Shown one piece after another: positions 7,348 through 15,785 of a stretch of DNA of 64,000 bases. The stretch is taken from contig CANMQP010000001.1 of assembly GCA_947500035.1 (NCBI GenBank), positions 62,001-126,000 of the forward strand. The letters run 5' to 3'. How positions within the stretch are numbered: the first letter of the stretch is position 1; each line of letters opens with the position of its first letter. A model generated the notes under the pieces. That model saw only the letters and a list, made by a program, of their open reading frames with translations. It searched no databases and was not told where the DNA came from. The stretch comes from an uncultured Kiloniellaceae bacterium (GTDB lineage Bacteria; Pseudomonadota; Alphaproteobacteria; Kiloniellales; Kiloniellaceae). The translations under genes were made by a program, and so were the position numbers.

Positions 7348-8799
7348 ATGACCGAAACAGAGCACGTGCGCCTGCTCGATAGTTATGACCCGAACGATTT
7401 TTACTGCGAGATGCTGGGCAAAAATGCATCCGTCGCGCCGCATACCAAGCCCGTCCGCTACAAGCTCGGTCAGATCCCGGTCAATGAGTTTCGAGACCGT
7501 GCACACGATGCCGAGTTGGAACTCTATAACTTCGGCATTACTTTCACAGTTTACACCCAAAAAGAAGCCATAGATCGGATTCTGCCCTTTGATGTGATCC
7601 CGCGGGTCATTTCAGCACAGGACTGGGACTTCATCGAGCGCGGCGTCACCCAGCGGGTGACGGCTCTCAATTGTTTCCTCTGGGACATCTATCATGATCA
7701 GAAGATCCTGAAAGACGGGATTATTCCGAAAGAGCTGGTGCTCGGCAATCCCGGCTATCGCCCTGAAATGGAAGGTCTGGACGTCGCACACAAGAACTAC
7801 GTCCATATCAACGGGACTGATCTTGTGCGCGGCGGCGACGGCAAATTCTACGTCCTGGAAGACAATGCCCGTTCACCTTCCGGTGTGTCCTATGTGGTGG
7901 AAAACCGTCACCTGATGCAGCGGATCTTTCCGGATCTCATGAGCGACATCGGCATCCGTTCCGTCTCCAACTATGGTCAAAAGCTGCATGAAGCCCTGAC
8001 CGAGATGGCTCCGGAATCGGTGCTCGACCCCCAGGTCGTTCTGCTGTCTCCCGGAACCTACAATTCAGCCTATTTCGAGCACATTTTTTTAGCACGGGAG
8101 ATGGGCGTTCCTCTGGTTGAAGGCCGGGATCTTGTGGTTGAGAACGACCGCGTCTTCATGAAAACCGTCAACGGTTTGCGGCCCGTTGACGTGATTTACC
8201 GGCGGATCAACGATGACTTCCTGGACCCGGCAGTCTTCAACCCGGAATCCACGCTTGGCGCTGCTGGTCTGATGGGCGCTTACCGCAAGGGCAACGTCGC
8301 CCTCGCAAATGCGGTGGGCACCGGCGTCGCGGACGATAAAGCCGTTTACGCTTATATGCCGCGCATCATCAAATACTACCTGGATGAAGACCAGATCATC
8401 GACAATGTGGAAACCCACATCTGCCGGGAGAAGGAAGGCCTGGACTACACACTGGCCAACCTCGACAAACTGGTGGTCAAACCCGTGGGCGAAGCGGGCG
8501 GCTATGGCATCACCATCGGACCGCGCGCGTCCGCCGAAGCACTTGAGGCCTGCCGCAAAGAGCTTCTGGAAGATCCGGCGAACTACATCAGTCAGCCGAT
8601 GATCAATCTCTCAGTCTGTCCAACGCTGGTCGACGAGGGCATCGAACCGCGGCATGTCGACTTGCGCCCCTTTGCAGTCACCGGCAAATCCACCTGGGTT
8701 TTGCCGGGCGGCCTGTCCCGTGTCGCTTTGACCAAGGGATCGATCGTCGTTAATTCATCGCAAGGTGGCGGATCAAAGGATACCTGGGTTCTTGAATAA
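7348..8799 (+). CDS. circularly permuted ATP-grasp type 2 protein
   Basis: 483 aa. DRILPFDVIPRVISAQDWDFIERGVTQRVTALNCFLWDIYHDQKIL, GTDLVRGGDGKFYVLEDNARSPSGVSYVVENR and KPVGEAGGYGITIG are signatures of the permuted ATP-grasp family (formerly DUF404/DUF407), predicted to form amide bonds through an acyl-phosphate. The natural product is unknown. It is overlapped by an alpha-E gene, its usual partner; the transglutaminase-like and proteasome-like protease genes that often complete this cluster are absent here. Confidence 0.88.
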   Translation: MTETEHVRLLDSYDPNDFYCEMLGKNASVAPHTKPVRYKLGQIPVNEFRDRAHDAELELYNFGITFTVYTQKEAIDRILPFDVIPRVISAQDWDFIERGVTQRVTALNCFLWDIYHDQKILKDGIIPKELVLGNPGYRPEMEGLDVAHKNYVHINGTDLVRGGDGKFYVLEDNARSPSGVSYVVENRHLMQRIFPDLMSDIGIRSVSNYGQKLHEALTEMAPESVLDPQVVLLSPGTYNSAYFEHIFLAREMGVPLVEGRDLVVENDRVFMKTVNGLRPVDVIYRRINDDFLDPAVFNPESTLGAAGLMGAYRKGNVALANAVGTGVADDKAVYAYMPRIIKYYLDEDQIIDNVETHICREKEGLDYTLANLDKLVVKPVGEAGGYGITIGPRASAEALEACRKELLEDPANYISQPMINLSVCPTLVDEGIEPRHVDLRPFAVTGKSTWVLPGGLSRVALTKGSIVVNSSQGGGSKDTWVLE

Positions 8800-9754
8800 T
8801 CACCTTCTCTCCCGCTATGCCGAAGCCGTTTACTGGCTCGCCCGCTATGTCGAGCGTACGGAAAACCTGGCCCGCGTTCTCGACGTCAACGAGACTTTCA
8901 GCCGTGACAGCCGCGGCAATCAGAACTGGCAGATGATCCTTCAGCTCTATCGCGACGAAGAACGCTTTGCCGAGACCGGTATGGACGCCAGCGCGGACAA
9001 CGTCCTGTATTTCTACGTGCTGGATCCCAACAATCCCTCCTCAATTATTTCCTCGATCGGGATGGCACGGGAAAATGCGCGAACCCTGAGGCCTCTGATA
9101 TCCACCGAAATGTGGATACAGCTCAACATTCTCTACAATCATCTGCGCGCCATGACCCGCGCCAACCTTGCCGCGCCGCGCATTGCCCGGCTCTGTTCCT
9201 TTATCAAGGAAGCCTGCCAGACTCACACAGGCATTACCGAGGGCACCTTTTACCGTGATGAAGGCTGGTATTTTTATCAGCTTGGCCGCTGGGTCGAGCG
9301 TGCGGACCAAACCACGCGGCTGCTCGACGTCAAATACCATCTGCTCCTGCCCTCCCCTCAAGCCGTCGGCTCACCACTTGACGTCAGCCAGTGGAACTCG
9401 GTTCTCCGCTCAGCCGCGGGATACCATGCCTTCAGGCGGGTCCATCCCAGGGGTATGTCTCCAACCGGGGTGGCAGGCTTCCTGCTCTTTCACAAGCGCT
9501 TTCCCAGATCGGTCCTGGCCTGTATCGAGGAACTGGAAGAGCTTTTGCACGAACTGAAGTCGACTTATGGCCTGAAGCGAGGCGTTGGCGCCCTTGAACA
9601 GTTGGATGGCCTGCGCGGTGGCCTGGTAAATCAGACGGCCGAAGCCATCGTAAAAACCGGGTTGCACGAGTTTCTGGATTGGATCCAATGCAGCTTAATT
9701 AATGTGCACGGCGAACTGGGCCGGGATTTCTTCGGGTACGACGAGACCCAATAG
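8792..9754 (+). CDS. alpha-E domain protein (DUF403)
   Basis: All-helical protein of about 320 aa: LLSRYAEAVYWLARYVERTENLARVLDVNETF at the N-terminus and RWVERADQTTRLLDVKYHLL in the middle, two repeats of the same helical motif typical of alpha-E proteins. It is the standard partner of permuted ATP-grasp enzymes. The start is uncertain: TTG 8792 has AAAGGA upstream and matches the family's N-terminus, while an in-frame GTG at 8765 has no Shine-Dalgarno. The 8-bp overlap with the ATP-grasp gene indicates translational coupling. The biochemical role of the pair is unknown. Confidence 0.85.
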   Translation: MNNHLLSRYAEAVYWLARYVERTENLARVLDVNETFSRDSRGNQNWQMILQLYRDEERFAETGMDASADNVLYFYVLDPNNPSSIISSIGMARENARTLRPLISTEMWIQLNILYNHLRAMTRANLAAPRIARLCSFIKEACQTHTGITEGTFYRDEGWYFYQLGRWVERADQTTRLLDVKYHLLLPSPQAVGSPLDVSQWNSVLRSAAGYHAFRRVHPRGMSPTGVAGFLLFHKRFPRSVLACIEELEELLHELKSTYGLKRGVGALEQLDGLRGGLVNQTAEAIVKTGLHEFLDWIQCSLINVHGELGRDFFGYDETQ

Positions 9755-9865
9755 AAAAGAGGCCCAATAGAAAAGGCGAGGCAGAAATGCTTGCCAGGTC
9801 AAGTTTCTGCTGCCGATATGGTCCAGAGCAAGGTAAGCTCACTCCGCGTGACTGCGAGAGCATCG

Positions 9866-10624
9866 ATGAAACCGGATAACAACACTGCGCACCCAGGTCG
9901 AGTAGCAAAGCAATGGCGGGTTCCGCCCCAGGTCTATTGCGCACTGCCGGAAACGCCCTGTCCCTATCTGGAGGGGCGCTGGGAGCGCAAGGTTATGACC
10001 GACATTGCAGGCGCCGACGCTGTCGAGCAATACGACCTTCTCTCCCGCGCCGGCTTCCGGCGCAGTCATTTCTTCTCCTACCGGCCGGCCTGCAGTGGCT
10101 GTAATGCCTGCGTACCGGTGAGAGTGATTGCCGCACAGTTTCAGCCCGGCAAGTCCCTAAGGAGAGTGGCGAACCGCAACAAAGGGCTTCACGCCAGCGA
10201 ACGACCGGCCGTCGCGACGCACGAGCAATATGCCCTGTTCGACCTCTATCTAACCTCCCGGCACGCGGATGGCGAGATGATCGGAATGCGCTTCGACGAC
10301 TATAGCGGCATGATCGAGCACACACGCCTGAACACCAATGTCATCGAATTTCGGGACGAGAGCGGACGATTGGTTGCCGCCTGCCTCGTCGATTGGCTGA
10401 TCGACGGCCCCTCCGCCGTCTATAGCTTCTTCGATCCGGATCTGGAGGATCAGAGCCTTGGCAGCTATATGGTGCTCTGGCTGATCCAGGCCGCAGTCGC
10501 GCGCGGGCTGTCATATGTCTATCTGGGATACTGGATCGAGGCTTCTCCTAAAATGTCGTACAAAACCCGGTTCCGGCCAATCCAAGGTTTTACACCGCAA
10601 GGCTGGGAAATCCTGTTTGACTGA
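9866..10624 (+). CDS. bpt: aspartate/glutamate leucyltransferase (N-degron arginyltransferase family)
   Basis: Transfers leucine from Leu-tRNA to N-terminal Asp or Glu, marking proteins for ClpS/ClpAP degradation; 252 aa, cytosolic. The ATE N-domain is clear: CPYLEGRWERKV and the Cys cluster CSGCNACVPVRV, followed by the GNAT-like C-domain with SYVYLGYWIEASPKMSYKTRFRP. The start at ATG 9866 matches the family N-terminus; the frame is open to 9791 without homology. The Bpt assignment over eukaryotic-like Ate1 rests on length and the alphaproteobacterial context. Confidence 0.88.
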   Translation: MKPDNNTAHPGRVAKQWRVPPQVYCALPETPCPYLEGRWERKVMTDIAGADAVEQYDLLSRAGFRRSHFFSYRPACSGCNACVPVRVIAAQFQPGKSLRRVANRNKGLHASERPAVATHEQYALFDLYLTSRHADGEMIGMRFDDYSGMIEHTRLNTNVIEFRDESGRLVAACLVDWLIDGPSAVYSFFDPDLEDQSLGSYMVLWLIQAAVARGLSYVYLGYWIEASPKMSYKTRFRPIQGFTPQGWEILFD

Positions 10625-11022
10625 AAATCCGGCAGTTTCCCGGTTCACAGGCAAAGTCACGACAACAGAGAACTTTATCGGTCTTTAAACATGAGCGCCC
10701 CGCTTGATCCGCTCTCGCAGCAGATCACAGCGCGGCCCCGCGAATTTGAACGTTCCGGCAAAAAAATCATCTAGAAATTGAATTCCGTGGAAGAGCAGAA
10801 TCGAAAGAAAAGACTTAGAGAAAAGTATTATTTTTGCAAAAAACGTAAGTTTATTTGCCACTTACGGGTCAGGGCAAATCCATTCGCTGCCTAATATCTA
10901 GGCGCGTTTTCCTCTCTGTTGCAACGGCAAGAGAAGGTCTCTATTGTCTCGCAACGGCAGCCCGGATGGGGACAAAAATCTTCCGGATTTCTGCCAAAAT
11001 TTTGTATCAGGGAGGATATTGT
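10625..11022. other. takP promoter region
   Basis: 398-bp spacer between bpt and the TRAP operon. It contains an AT-rich stretch (10760-10860) and a strong inverted repeat, CGTAAGT-N9-ACTTACG (10844-10866), a good candidate operator for the transport operon. No gene was found. Confidence 0.55.
10844..10866. promoter_or_regulatory. inverted repeat CGTAAGT-N9-ACTTACG, candidate operator
   Basis: Two perfect 7-bp arms spaced by 9 bp, about 160 bp upstream of the takP-like gene. The size and spacing suit a dimeric regulator. The regulator is not identified, and no regulator gene is adjacent. Confidence 0.4.
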
Positions 11023-12135
11023 ATGAAACGTCGTGACTTCCTTAAGCGGGCCTCGGCTACCGGCGCCGCAGCTGCAGCAACTGCAGCAGTCGCGTCCAGT
11101 TTTCCGGCGCCTGCGATCGCACAGGACAAACGCGAACTGAAGATGGTCACAACCTGGCCGAAGAATTTCCCGGGTCTGGGCACTGGCGCACAGCGTCTGG
11201 CCGATTCCATCACCAAAATGACTGATGGACGGATCACGGTTAAGCTCTTCGCAGCAGGCGAATTGGTTCCGCCGTTCGAGTCATTCGACGCCGTCTCCAG
11301 CGGCACGGCCGACATGTATCATGCCGCCGACTACTACTGGCAGGGCAAGTCAAAGGCCTACAACTTCTTCACGGCCGTGCCTTACGGCTTCACCGCAACC
11401 GAAATCGATGCCTGGATCAACCATGGCGGCGGTCAGGAGCTCTGGGACGAACTCGGCGCGGACTTTAACGTCAAACATCTGCCGGCCGGCAACACCGGTG
11501 TTCAGATGGGCGGCTGGTTCAACAAGGAAATCAATTCCCTTGAAGACTTCAAAGGCCTGAAGATCCGTATGCCTGGCCTGGGCGGTGAGGTCCTTCGCCA
11601 GATCGGCGCAGCGGCTGTAAACCTTCCGGGCGGTGAAATCTTCCCGTCCCTGCAGTCCGGCGCCATTGACGCTACGGAATGGGTTGGCCCCTGGAACGAT
11701 CTGGCCTTCGGTTTCTACAAGGTCACCAAGTTCTACTACTGGCCCGGTTTCCACGAGCCCGGCTCGATGCTTTGCTGCGGTATCAACAAGTCTGTCTGGG
11801 AAAGCTTCAGCGAAAGCGACCAGGCCCTGATCCGTGGCGCAGCACTGGCTGAAAACAACTACTCGCTCGCGGAATACAACGCACGGAACAACGACTCCCT
11901 GAAAACCCTGATCAACGATCACGGTGTTCAGCTGCGTCAGTTCAGCGACGAGGTCATGACCGCAATCGGTACCGCATCGGGCGAAGTTGTCGCCACCGCA
12001 GCCGATGAGGGCGGGATCACGAAAAAGGTCTACGACAGTTACATGGCCTTCCGCAGCGGTTCGATCGCCTGGTCGAAGCTCTCGGATCAAGGCTACTGGA
12101 ACGCCCGTTCCTTGCCGTTCAAATACGGACGATAA
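11023..12135 (+). CDS. TRAP solute-binding protein, TakP-like (2-oxoacids)
   Basis: Periplasmic receptor, 370 aa, with a Tat signal (MKRRDFLKRASATGAAAAA, cleavage after AIAQ around 36). The mature part KMVTTWPKNFPGLGTGAQRLAD, FAAGELVPPFESFDAVSSGTADMYHAADYYWQGK and NTGVQMGGWFNKEI closely resemble TakP of Rhodobacter, which binds pyruvate and other 2-oxoacids. Arg near LKIRMPG is the carboxylate ligand position; GAIDATEWVGPWNDLAFGFYK contains the Trp/Asp/Glu site of this subfamily. GGAGG precedes ATG. First gene of a complete P-Q-M operon. The substrate is inferred from family. Confidence 0.88.
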   Translation: MKRRDFLKRASATGAAAAATAAVASSFPAPAIAQDKRELKMVTTWPKNFPGLGTGAQRLADSITKMTDGRITVKLFAAGELVPPFESFDAVSSGTADMYHAADYYWQGKSKAYNFFTAVPYGFTATEIDAWINHGGGQELWDELGADFNVKHLPAGNTGVQMGGWFNKEINSLEDFKGLKIRMPGLGGEVLRQIGAAAVNLPGGEIFPSLQSGAIDATEWVGPWNDLAFGFYKVTKFYYWPGFHEPGSMLCCGINKSVWESFSESDQALIRGAALAENNYSLAEYNARNNDSLKTLINDHGVQLRQFSDEVMTAIGTASGEVVATAADEGGITKKVYDSYMAFRSGSIAWSKLSDQGYWNARSLPFKYGR

Positions 12136-12194
12136 GATAAATTGCGCTTACGCCTGCGGGTAAGAGCCATGGGAGTGAGCGTGAAAGCTTAGAG

Positions 12195-12229
12195 AAAAGG
12201 TCCGCACTGAACGCCAGGGCGGACCTTTT
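12195..12229 (+). terminator. intercistronic hairpin after takP-like gene
   Basis: Stem AAAAGGTCCGC/GCGGACCTTTT (11 bp, 13-nt loop) with a short T4 end, between the binding-protein gene and the small permease gene. Probably a partial terminator that keeps permease levels below those of the receptor. Confidence 0.6.
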
Positions 12230-12372
12230 CGTCATTCAAGACCGTAAATCCCCCTCTCCCCAACAACGAGAGGCTGATTTGAGATCTTTACCGACCCGGC
12301 GAAATACGATCAGACCCAAGGGGCCGAAACGGAAATAAGAAAAGAAAATCCGTGACGGAAAAAGGAGGCAGA

Positions 12373-12915
12373 GTGAGTTCTCTGGCCAAGTTGGCAAAAA
12401 CAATCGACGCATTTAATCAGGGAATCGGCCAAAAAATTGCCTGGCTGGCCCTCTTTATGGTGCTTGTTCAGTTCATTGTCGTGGTGATGCGCTACGTCTT
12501 CGGCATCGGCTCGATCTTCATGCAGGAGTCCGTGATCTACATGCACGGCATCCTGTTTATGGTAGGTGCCGGCTATACCCTGCTGCACGGTGGGCATGTC
12601 CGGGTGGACATCTTCTATCGCGAGGCCAATCCCAGGACCAAGGCGATCGTGGACCTGCTCGGTGTGATCCTGCTGCTGGCACCGGTCTGCATCCTGATCA
12701 TGGTGTACAGCATGCCCTACGTGATCAGTTCCTGGAAGGTCCTCGAGCATTCCAAAGAAACCAGCGGTATTCCAGCCGTGTTTCTGCTCAAAACCATGAT
12801 CCCGGTTTTCTGCGTACTGGTTTTCGCGCAAGGCGTTTCGCTGGCGATTCACTCGTTCCTCGTTCTGCGCGGCGTGGAAGAAATGCCTGCCGAAGAAGAC
12901 CACGAGGTATTTTGA
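12373..12915 (+). CDS. TRAP transporter small permease (TakQ/DctQ-like)
   Basis: 180-aa inner-membrane protein with four helices. MRYVFGIGSIFMQESVIYMHGILFMVGAGYTLLHGGHVRVDIFYREANPRTKAIVDLLG carries the RVDIFY and Glu-containing motif of DctQ proteins. GTG 12373 is preferred because AAAGGAGG (12361-12368) is just upstream; an in-frame GTG at 12352 would place that Shine-Dalgarno inside the gene. Pairs with the large permease 4 bases downstream. Confidence 0.88.
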   Translation: MSSLAKLAKTIDAFNQGIGQKIAWLALFMVLVQFIVVVMRYVFGIGSIFMQESVIYMHGILFMVGAGYTLLHGGHVRVDIFYREANPRTKAIVDLLGVILLLAPVCILIMVYSMPYVISSWKVLEHSKETSGIPAVFLLKTMIPVFCVLVFAQGVSLAIHSFLVLRGVEEMPAEEDHEVF

Positions 12916-12919
12916 GATT

Positions 12920-14560
12920 ATGGCCGAGACTTTTCTATTCATCATGTTCGGCGCGGCCTGCCTCTGCCTGATGGCAGGGTTTCCCGTTGCCTTCACCCTT
13001 TCCGGTGTCTCGCTCGCGGTCGCTCTGGTAGCCAATGCCTACGGCGTTTTCGATATGACCCTGTTCGGTGCGCTGCCCTCGCGGATTTATGGCAATGCCA
13101 TGACCAACGAGGTCCTGATTGCCGTTCCGCTCTTCGTCCTGATGGGCGTCATGCTGGAACGATCGAAAGTGGCCGAAGAGTTGCTGGACACCATGGCACA
13201 GCTCTTCGGCTCTATGCGCGGCGGCCTGGGCATCTCGGTCACCATCGTCGGCGCTTTGCTCGCCGCATCGACCGGTATCGTGGGCGCCACCGTTGTCACC
13301 ATGGGTCTGCTTTCCCTGCCGACCATGCTGCGCCGGGGCTATAACCCCTCGCTCGCCTGCGGGTCGATCTGCGCATCCGGTACCTTGGGCCAGATCATCC
13401 CGCCGTCGATCGTGCTGGTCATCCTGGGCGATCAGATCTCCAACGCCTATTCCGATGCACAGCGCATCATCGGCAACTGGTCGCCGGATCCGGTGTCGGT
13501 CGGCGATCTCTTCGCCGGCGCGCTGATCCCGGGCCTACTCCTGGTGGGCATGTATATTACCTACCAGCTTCTCATGGCCTTGCTCGTACCCAGTTCTTCG
13601 CCACCGGTACCGCGCGACGAAATCGTTGTCGGCGGTCCGTCCTTTGTCGCAAAGGTCATGCATGCCCTGGTGCCGCCTGTCGCTCTGATCATTGCGGTGC
13701 TGGGGTCAATCCTCGCAGGTATCGCGACCCCGACGGAGGCTGCGGCAGTCGGCGCAATCGGCGCCACCTTGCTGGCAGGTCTGCGGGTCCAGGAGCTGGG
13801 CATGCTGGACGATGTGCAGACCAGCGGAAACAGCCTGATTGGCAAAGCCCTCGATGACGGCACCAAGCGGCCGATTATTGTCGCCGCCATCTCTCTGGCC
13901 ATCATGCTGATCCTGCAGGGTTTCTTCGATCTGCGGGTGTCGCGCAATGAAATCGGAACCGGCGATACAATCGGTATTTTGATCGCCGCTGTCTGCTGCG
14001 TTGGCCTTGCCTGGGGCCTGCTGGTCAGCCTGGGACGTGTCTGGGCGACCTCTATCCTGACTCCGGTCATGCGCACGACCATGGAAATCTCCTCCATGGT
14101 CTTTGTGATCCTGATCGGTGCGGCCGTGTTCTCACTGGTCTTCCGGGGGCTGGGAGGTGATGAATTCGTTCACGAGTTCCTGGACAACATCCCGGGCGGT
14201 AAGGCCGGACCCTATGCCATCCTGATCGTGATGCTGGTGATGTTCTTCCTGGGCTTCTTCCTGGACTTCATCGAGATCACGTTCGTGGTGGTGCCCATTG
14301 TCGCGCCGGTGCTGCTGCAGAGCGATATCAGCCCGGTCTGGCTGGGTGTGATGATGGCCATGAACCTTCAGACCTCGTTCCTGACCCCACCCTTTGGCTT
14401 CGCCCTCTTTTACCTGCGCGGCGTTGCACCCAAGAGCGTGACCACCATGAATATCTACAAGGGCGTCGCGCCCTTCGTGGTGATTCAGATCATCGCCCTG
14501 CTGGTTCTGGCCCAGTTCCCCGAGTTGGCGACCTGGCTGCCGAAAGTGGTGTTTGGATAG
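12920..14560 (+). CDS. TRAP transporter large permease (TakM/DctM-like)
   Basis: Sodium-coupled transport subunit, 546 aa, multi-pass. The N-terminal GFPVAFTLSGVSLAVAL, PLFVLMGVMLERS, STGIVGATVVTMGLLSLPTMLRRGYNPSLACGSICASGTLGQIIPPSIVLVILGDQ and GIATPTEAAAVGAIGA are standard DctM motifs. At 546 aa it exceeds the usual 430 or so. The extra roughly 100 residues lie in the middle (about 295-390), with added hydrophobic segments, as in other transporters of the TakPQM type. Last gene of the operon. Confidence 0.9.
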   Translation: MAETFLFIMFGAACLCLMAGFPVAFTLSGVSLAVALVANAYGVFDMTLFGALPSRIYGNAMTNEVLIAVPLFVLMGVMLERSKVAEELLDTMAQLFGSMRGGLGISVTIVGALLAASTGIVGATVVTMGLLSLPTMLRRGYNPSLACGSICASGTLGQIIPPSIVLVILGDQISNAYSDAQRIIGNWSPDPVSVGDLFAGALIPGLLLVGMYITYQLLMALLVPSSSPPVPRDEIVVGGPSFVAKVMHALVPPVALIIAVLGSILAGIATPTEAAAVGAIGATLLAGLRVQELGMLDDVQTSGNSLIGKALDDGTKRPIIVAAISLAIMLILQGFFDLRVSRNEIGTGDTIGILIAAVCCVGLAWGLLVSLGRVWATSILTPVMRTTMEISSMVFVILIGAAVFSLVFRGLGGDEFVHEFLDNIPGGKAGPYAILIVMLVMFFLGFFLDFIEITFVVVPIVAPVLLQSDISPVWLGVMMAMNLQTSFLTPPFGFALFYLRGVAPKSVTTMNIYKGVAPFVVIQIIALLVLAQFPELATWLPKVVFG

Positions 14561-14580
14561 CTTCAAACAGCTTTAAAAGA

Positions 14581-14618
14581 AAAAGAGCCGCATGAGAAAT
14601 CCTGCGGCTCTTTTTTTT
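14581..14618 (+). terminator. terminator of the takPQM-like operon
   Basis: Stem AAAAGAGCCGCA/TGCGGCTCTTTT with a 10-nt loop, continuing into a T8 run, 20 bases after the permease stop. Confidence 0.85.
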
Positions 14619-14759
14619 ATGACCGAGTCCAATGGCGTGAAGATTGCGACGTGAAGCCCTGCCCCGATTTTCGCGGCTTCTCGAAAATACGATCAAAAAA
14701 TGTGAAAATACGCCGTTGGATCCCTTGCGGCTCTCCCGGTTTTCTTGCAGAGTTTCCAC

Positions 14760-14942
14760 GATGGTTCCGCCAACCGACCGAGCGGCGGATCAAAAGGGAA
14801 CACGGTGAGGCGTACCCATCAGGGACCGAGACCGTGGCTGCCCCCGCAACTGTGAGCGGCATGAGACATCCGGAAAGCCACTGGCCGTTCAGGCTGGGAA
14901 GGCGGATGAAACTGCAAGCCGCAAGCCAGGAGACCTGCCATC
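14760..14942 (+). promoter_or_regulatory. cobalamin (AdoCbl) riboswitch
   Basis: All conserved blocks of the B12 element are visible in order: AAAAGGGAACACGGTG, GACCGAGACCGTGG, the B12 box core CTGCCCCCGCAACTGTGAGC, GCCACTGG, CTGGGAAGGCG, and GCAAGCCAGGAGACCTGCC. GATGG/CCATC at the two ends can close P1. Downstream, CGCAC (14981-14985) pairs with GTGCG (14991-14995) right before the Shine-Dalgarno AAAGGA (14997-15002), while another CGCAC at 14961-14965 could compete. This suggests translational control of the CbiM gene. High cobalamin is expected to switch it off. Confidence 0.95.
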
Positions 14943-15009
14943 CCAACCTGCGCGTTTGCGCGCACACCATAACTTCTCTACGCACGGTGGGTGCGGAAAG
15001 GACGATCAA

Positions 15010-15693
15010 ATGCATATCGAACCCGGCGTCGTTGATGGCGCAAAATTGGTGTTAAGCTATGGAACGGCGGCAGCCTCTCTCGGCCTGCTCGGTAAAATGG
15101 CGCTGGACACTATTCGCAAAGACGGTGGCATTGCGGCATTGGCCATGCGCAGCGTCGTGACCACCGCGCTCGTCTTCTCTTTCTTTGAAATCTTTCCGCA
15201 CTATCCGGTCGGTGTGTCGGAAGTGCACTTTATCCTGGGGTCAACGCTCTATCTGATGTTCGGCGCAGGCCCGGCAGCAATCGGACTTGCCGCAGGTCTG
15301 TTATTCCAGGGACTCTTCCTCGCGCCCTTCGATCTGCCGCAATACGGCATGAACATTACGACGCTCTTGGTTCCGCTCTGGGGCCTGAGCCTGCTGGCCA
15401 AGCGGATCATCCCCGCCGATACAGCTTACGTGGATGTGAAATACTCCCAGGCGCTTGCCCTCTCGACCGCTTATCAAGGCGGCATCGTGGCGTGGGTTGC
15501 GTTCTGGGCCTTCTACGGAAATGGCTTCACTGCGGAGAACCTCGCGGCCGTGGGGACGTTTGGAGCGGCTTACATGACGGTCATCATTCTCGAGCCGCTG
15601 GCCGATCTTGCGGTTCTCGCACTGGCTAAATTCCAGTCACCCTACGCCAAGAACCCGCTGCTTTATAACCGGCTTCACCACACAGCGAGCTAA
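15010..15693 (+). CDS. CbiM-family cobalt transporter component (stand-alone)
   Basis: Energy-coupling-factor substrate-binding membrane protein for cobalt, 227 aa, six or so helices. The N-terminus MHIEPGVVDGAK keeps the Met1-His2 start used for Co(II) coordination in CbiM, and FPHYPVGVSEVHFILGSTLYLMFG supplies further His. ATG 15010 has AAAGGA upstream; earlier in-frame starts would break the N-terminal metal motif. It is governed by the cobalamin riboswitch just before it. No cbiN, cbiQ or cbiO follows, so it either works alone or uses an ECF module encoded elsewhere. Confidence 0.85.
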   Translation: MHIEPGVVDGAKLVLSYGTAAASLGLLGKMALDTIRKDGGIAALAMRSVVTTALVFSFFEIFPHYPVGVSEVHFILGSTLYLMFGAGPAAIGLAAGLLFQGLFLAPFDLPQYGMNITTLLVPLWGLSLLAKRIIPADTAYVDVKYSQALALSTAYQGGIVAWVAFWAFYGNGFTAENLAAVGTFGAAYMTVIILEPLADLAVLALAKFQSPYAKNPLLYNRLHHTAS

Positions 15694-15730
15694 ACGCGAA
15701 GTCTGTTTTTCGCGGCATTGAGTGAGCAAA

Positions 15731-15764
15731 GAAAGGGCCGCTGGAAAAACCCAGCGGCCCTTTC
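15731..15764. terminator. bidirectional terminator hairpin between cbiM and bioY
   Basis: 14-bp perfect stem GAAAGGGCCGCTGG/CCAGCGGCCCTTTC with loop AAAAAC, located between two convergent genes. The T-tracts are short (TTTC on either strand). Confidence 0.65.
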
Positions 15765-15785
15765 GCATCACAGTATTTAGCTTGC

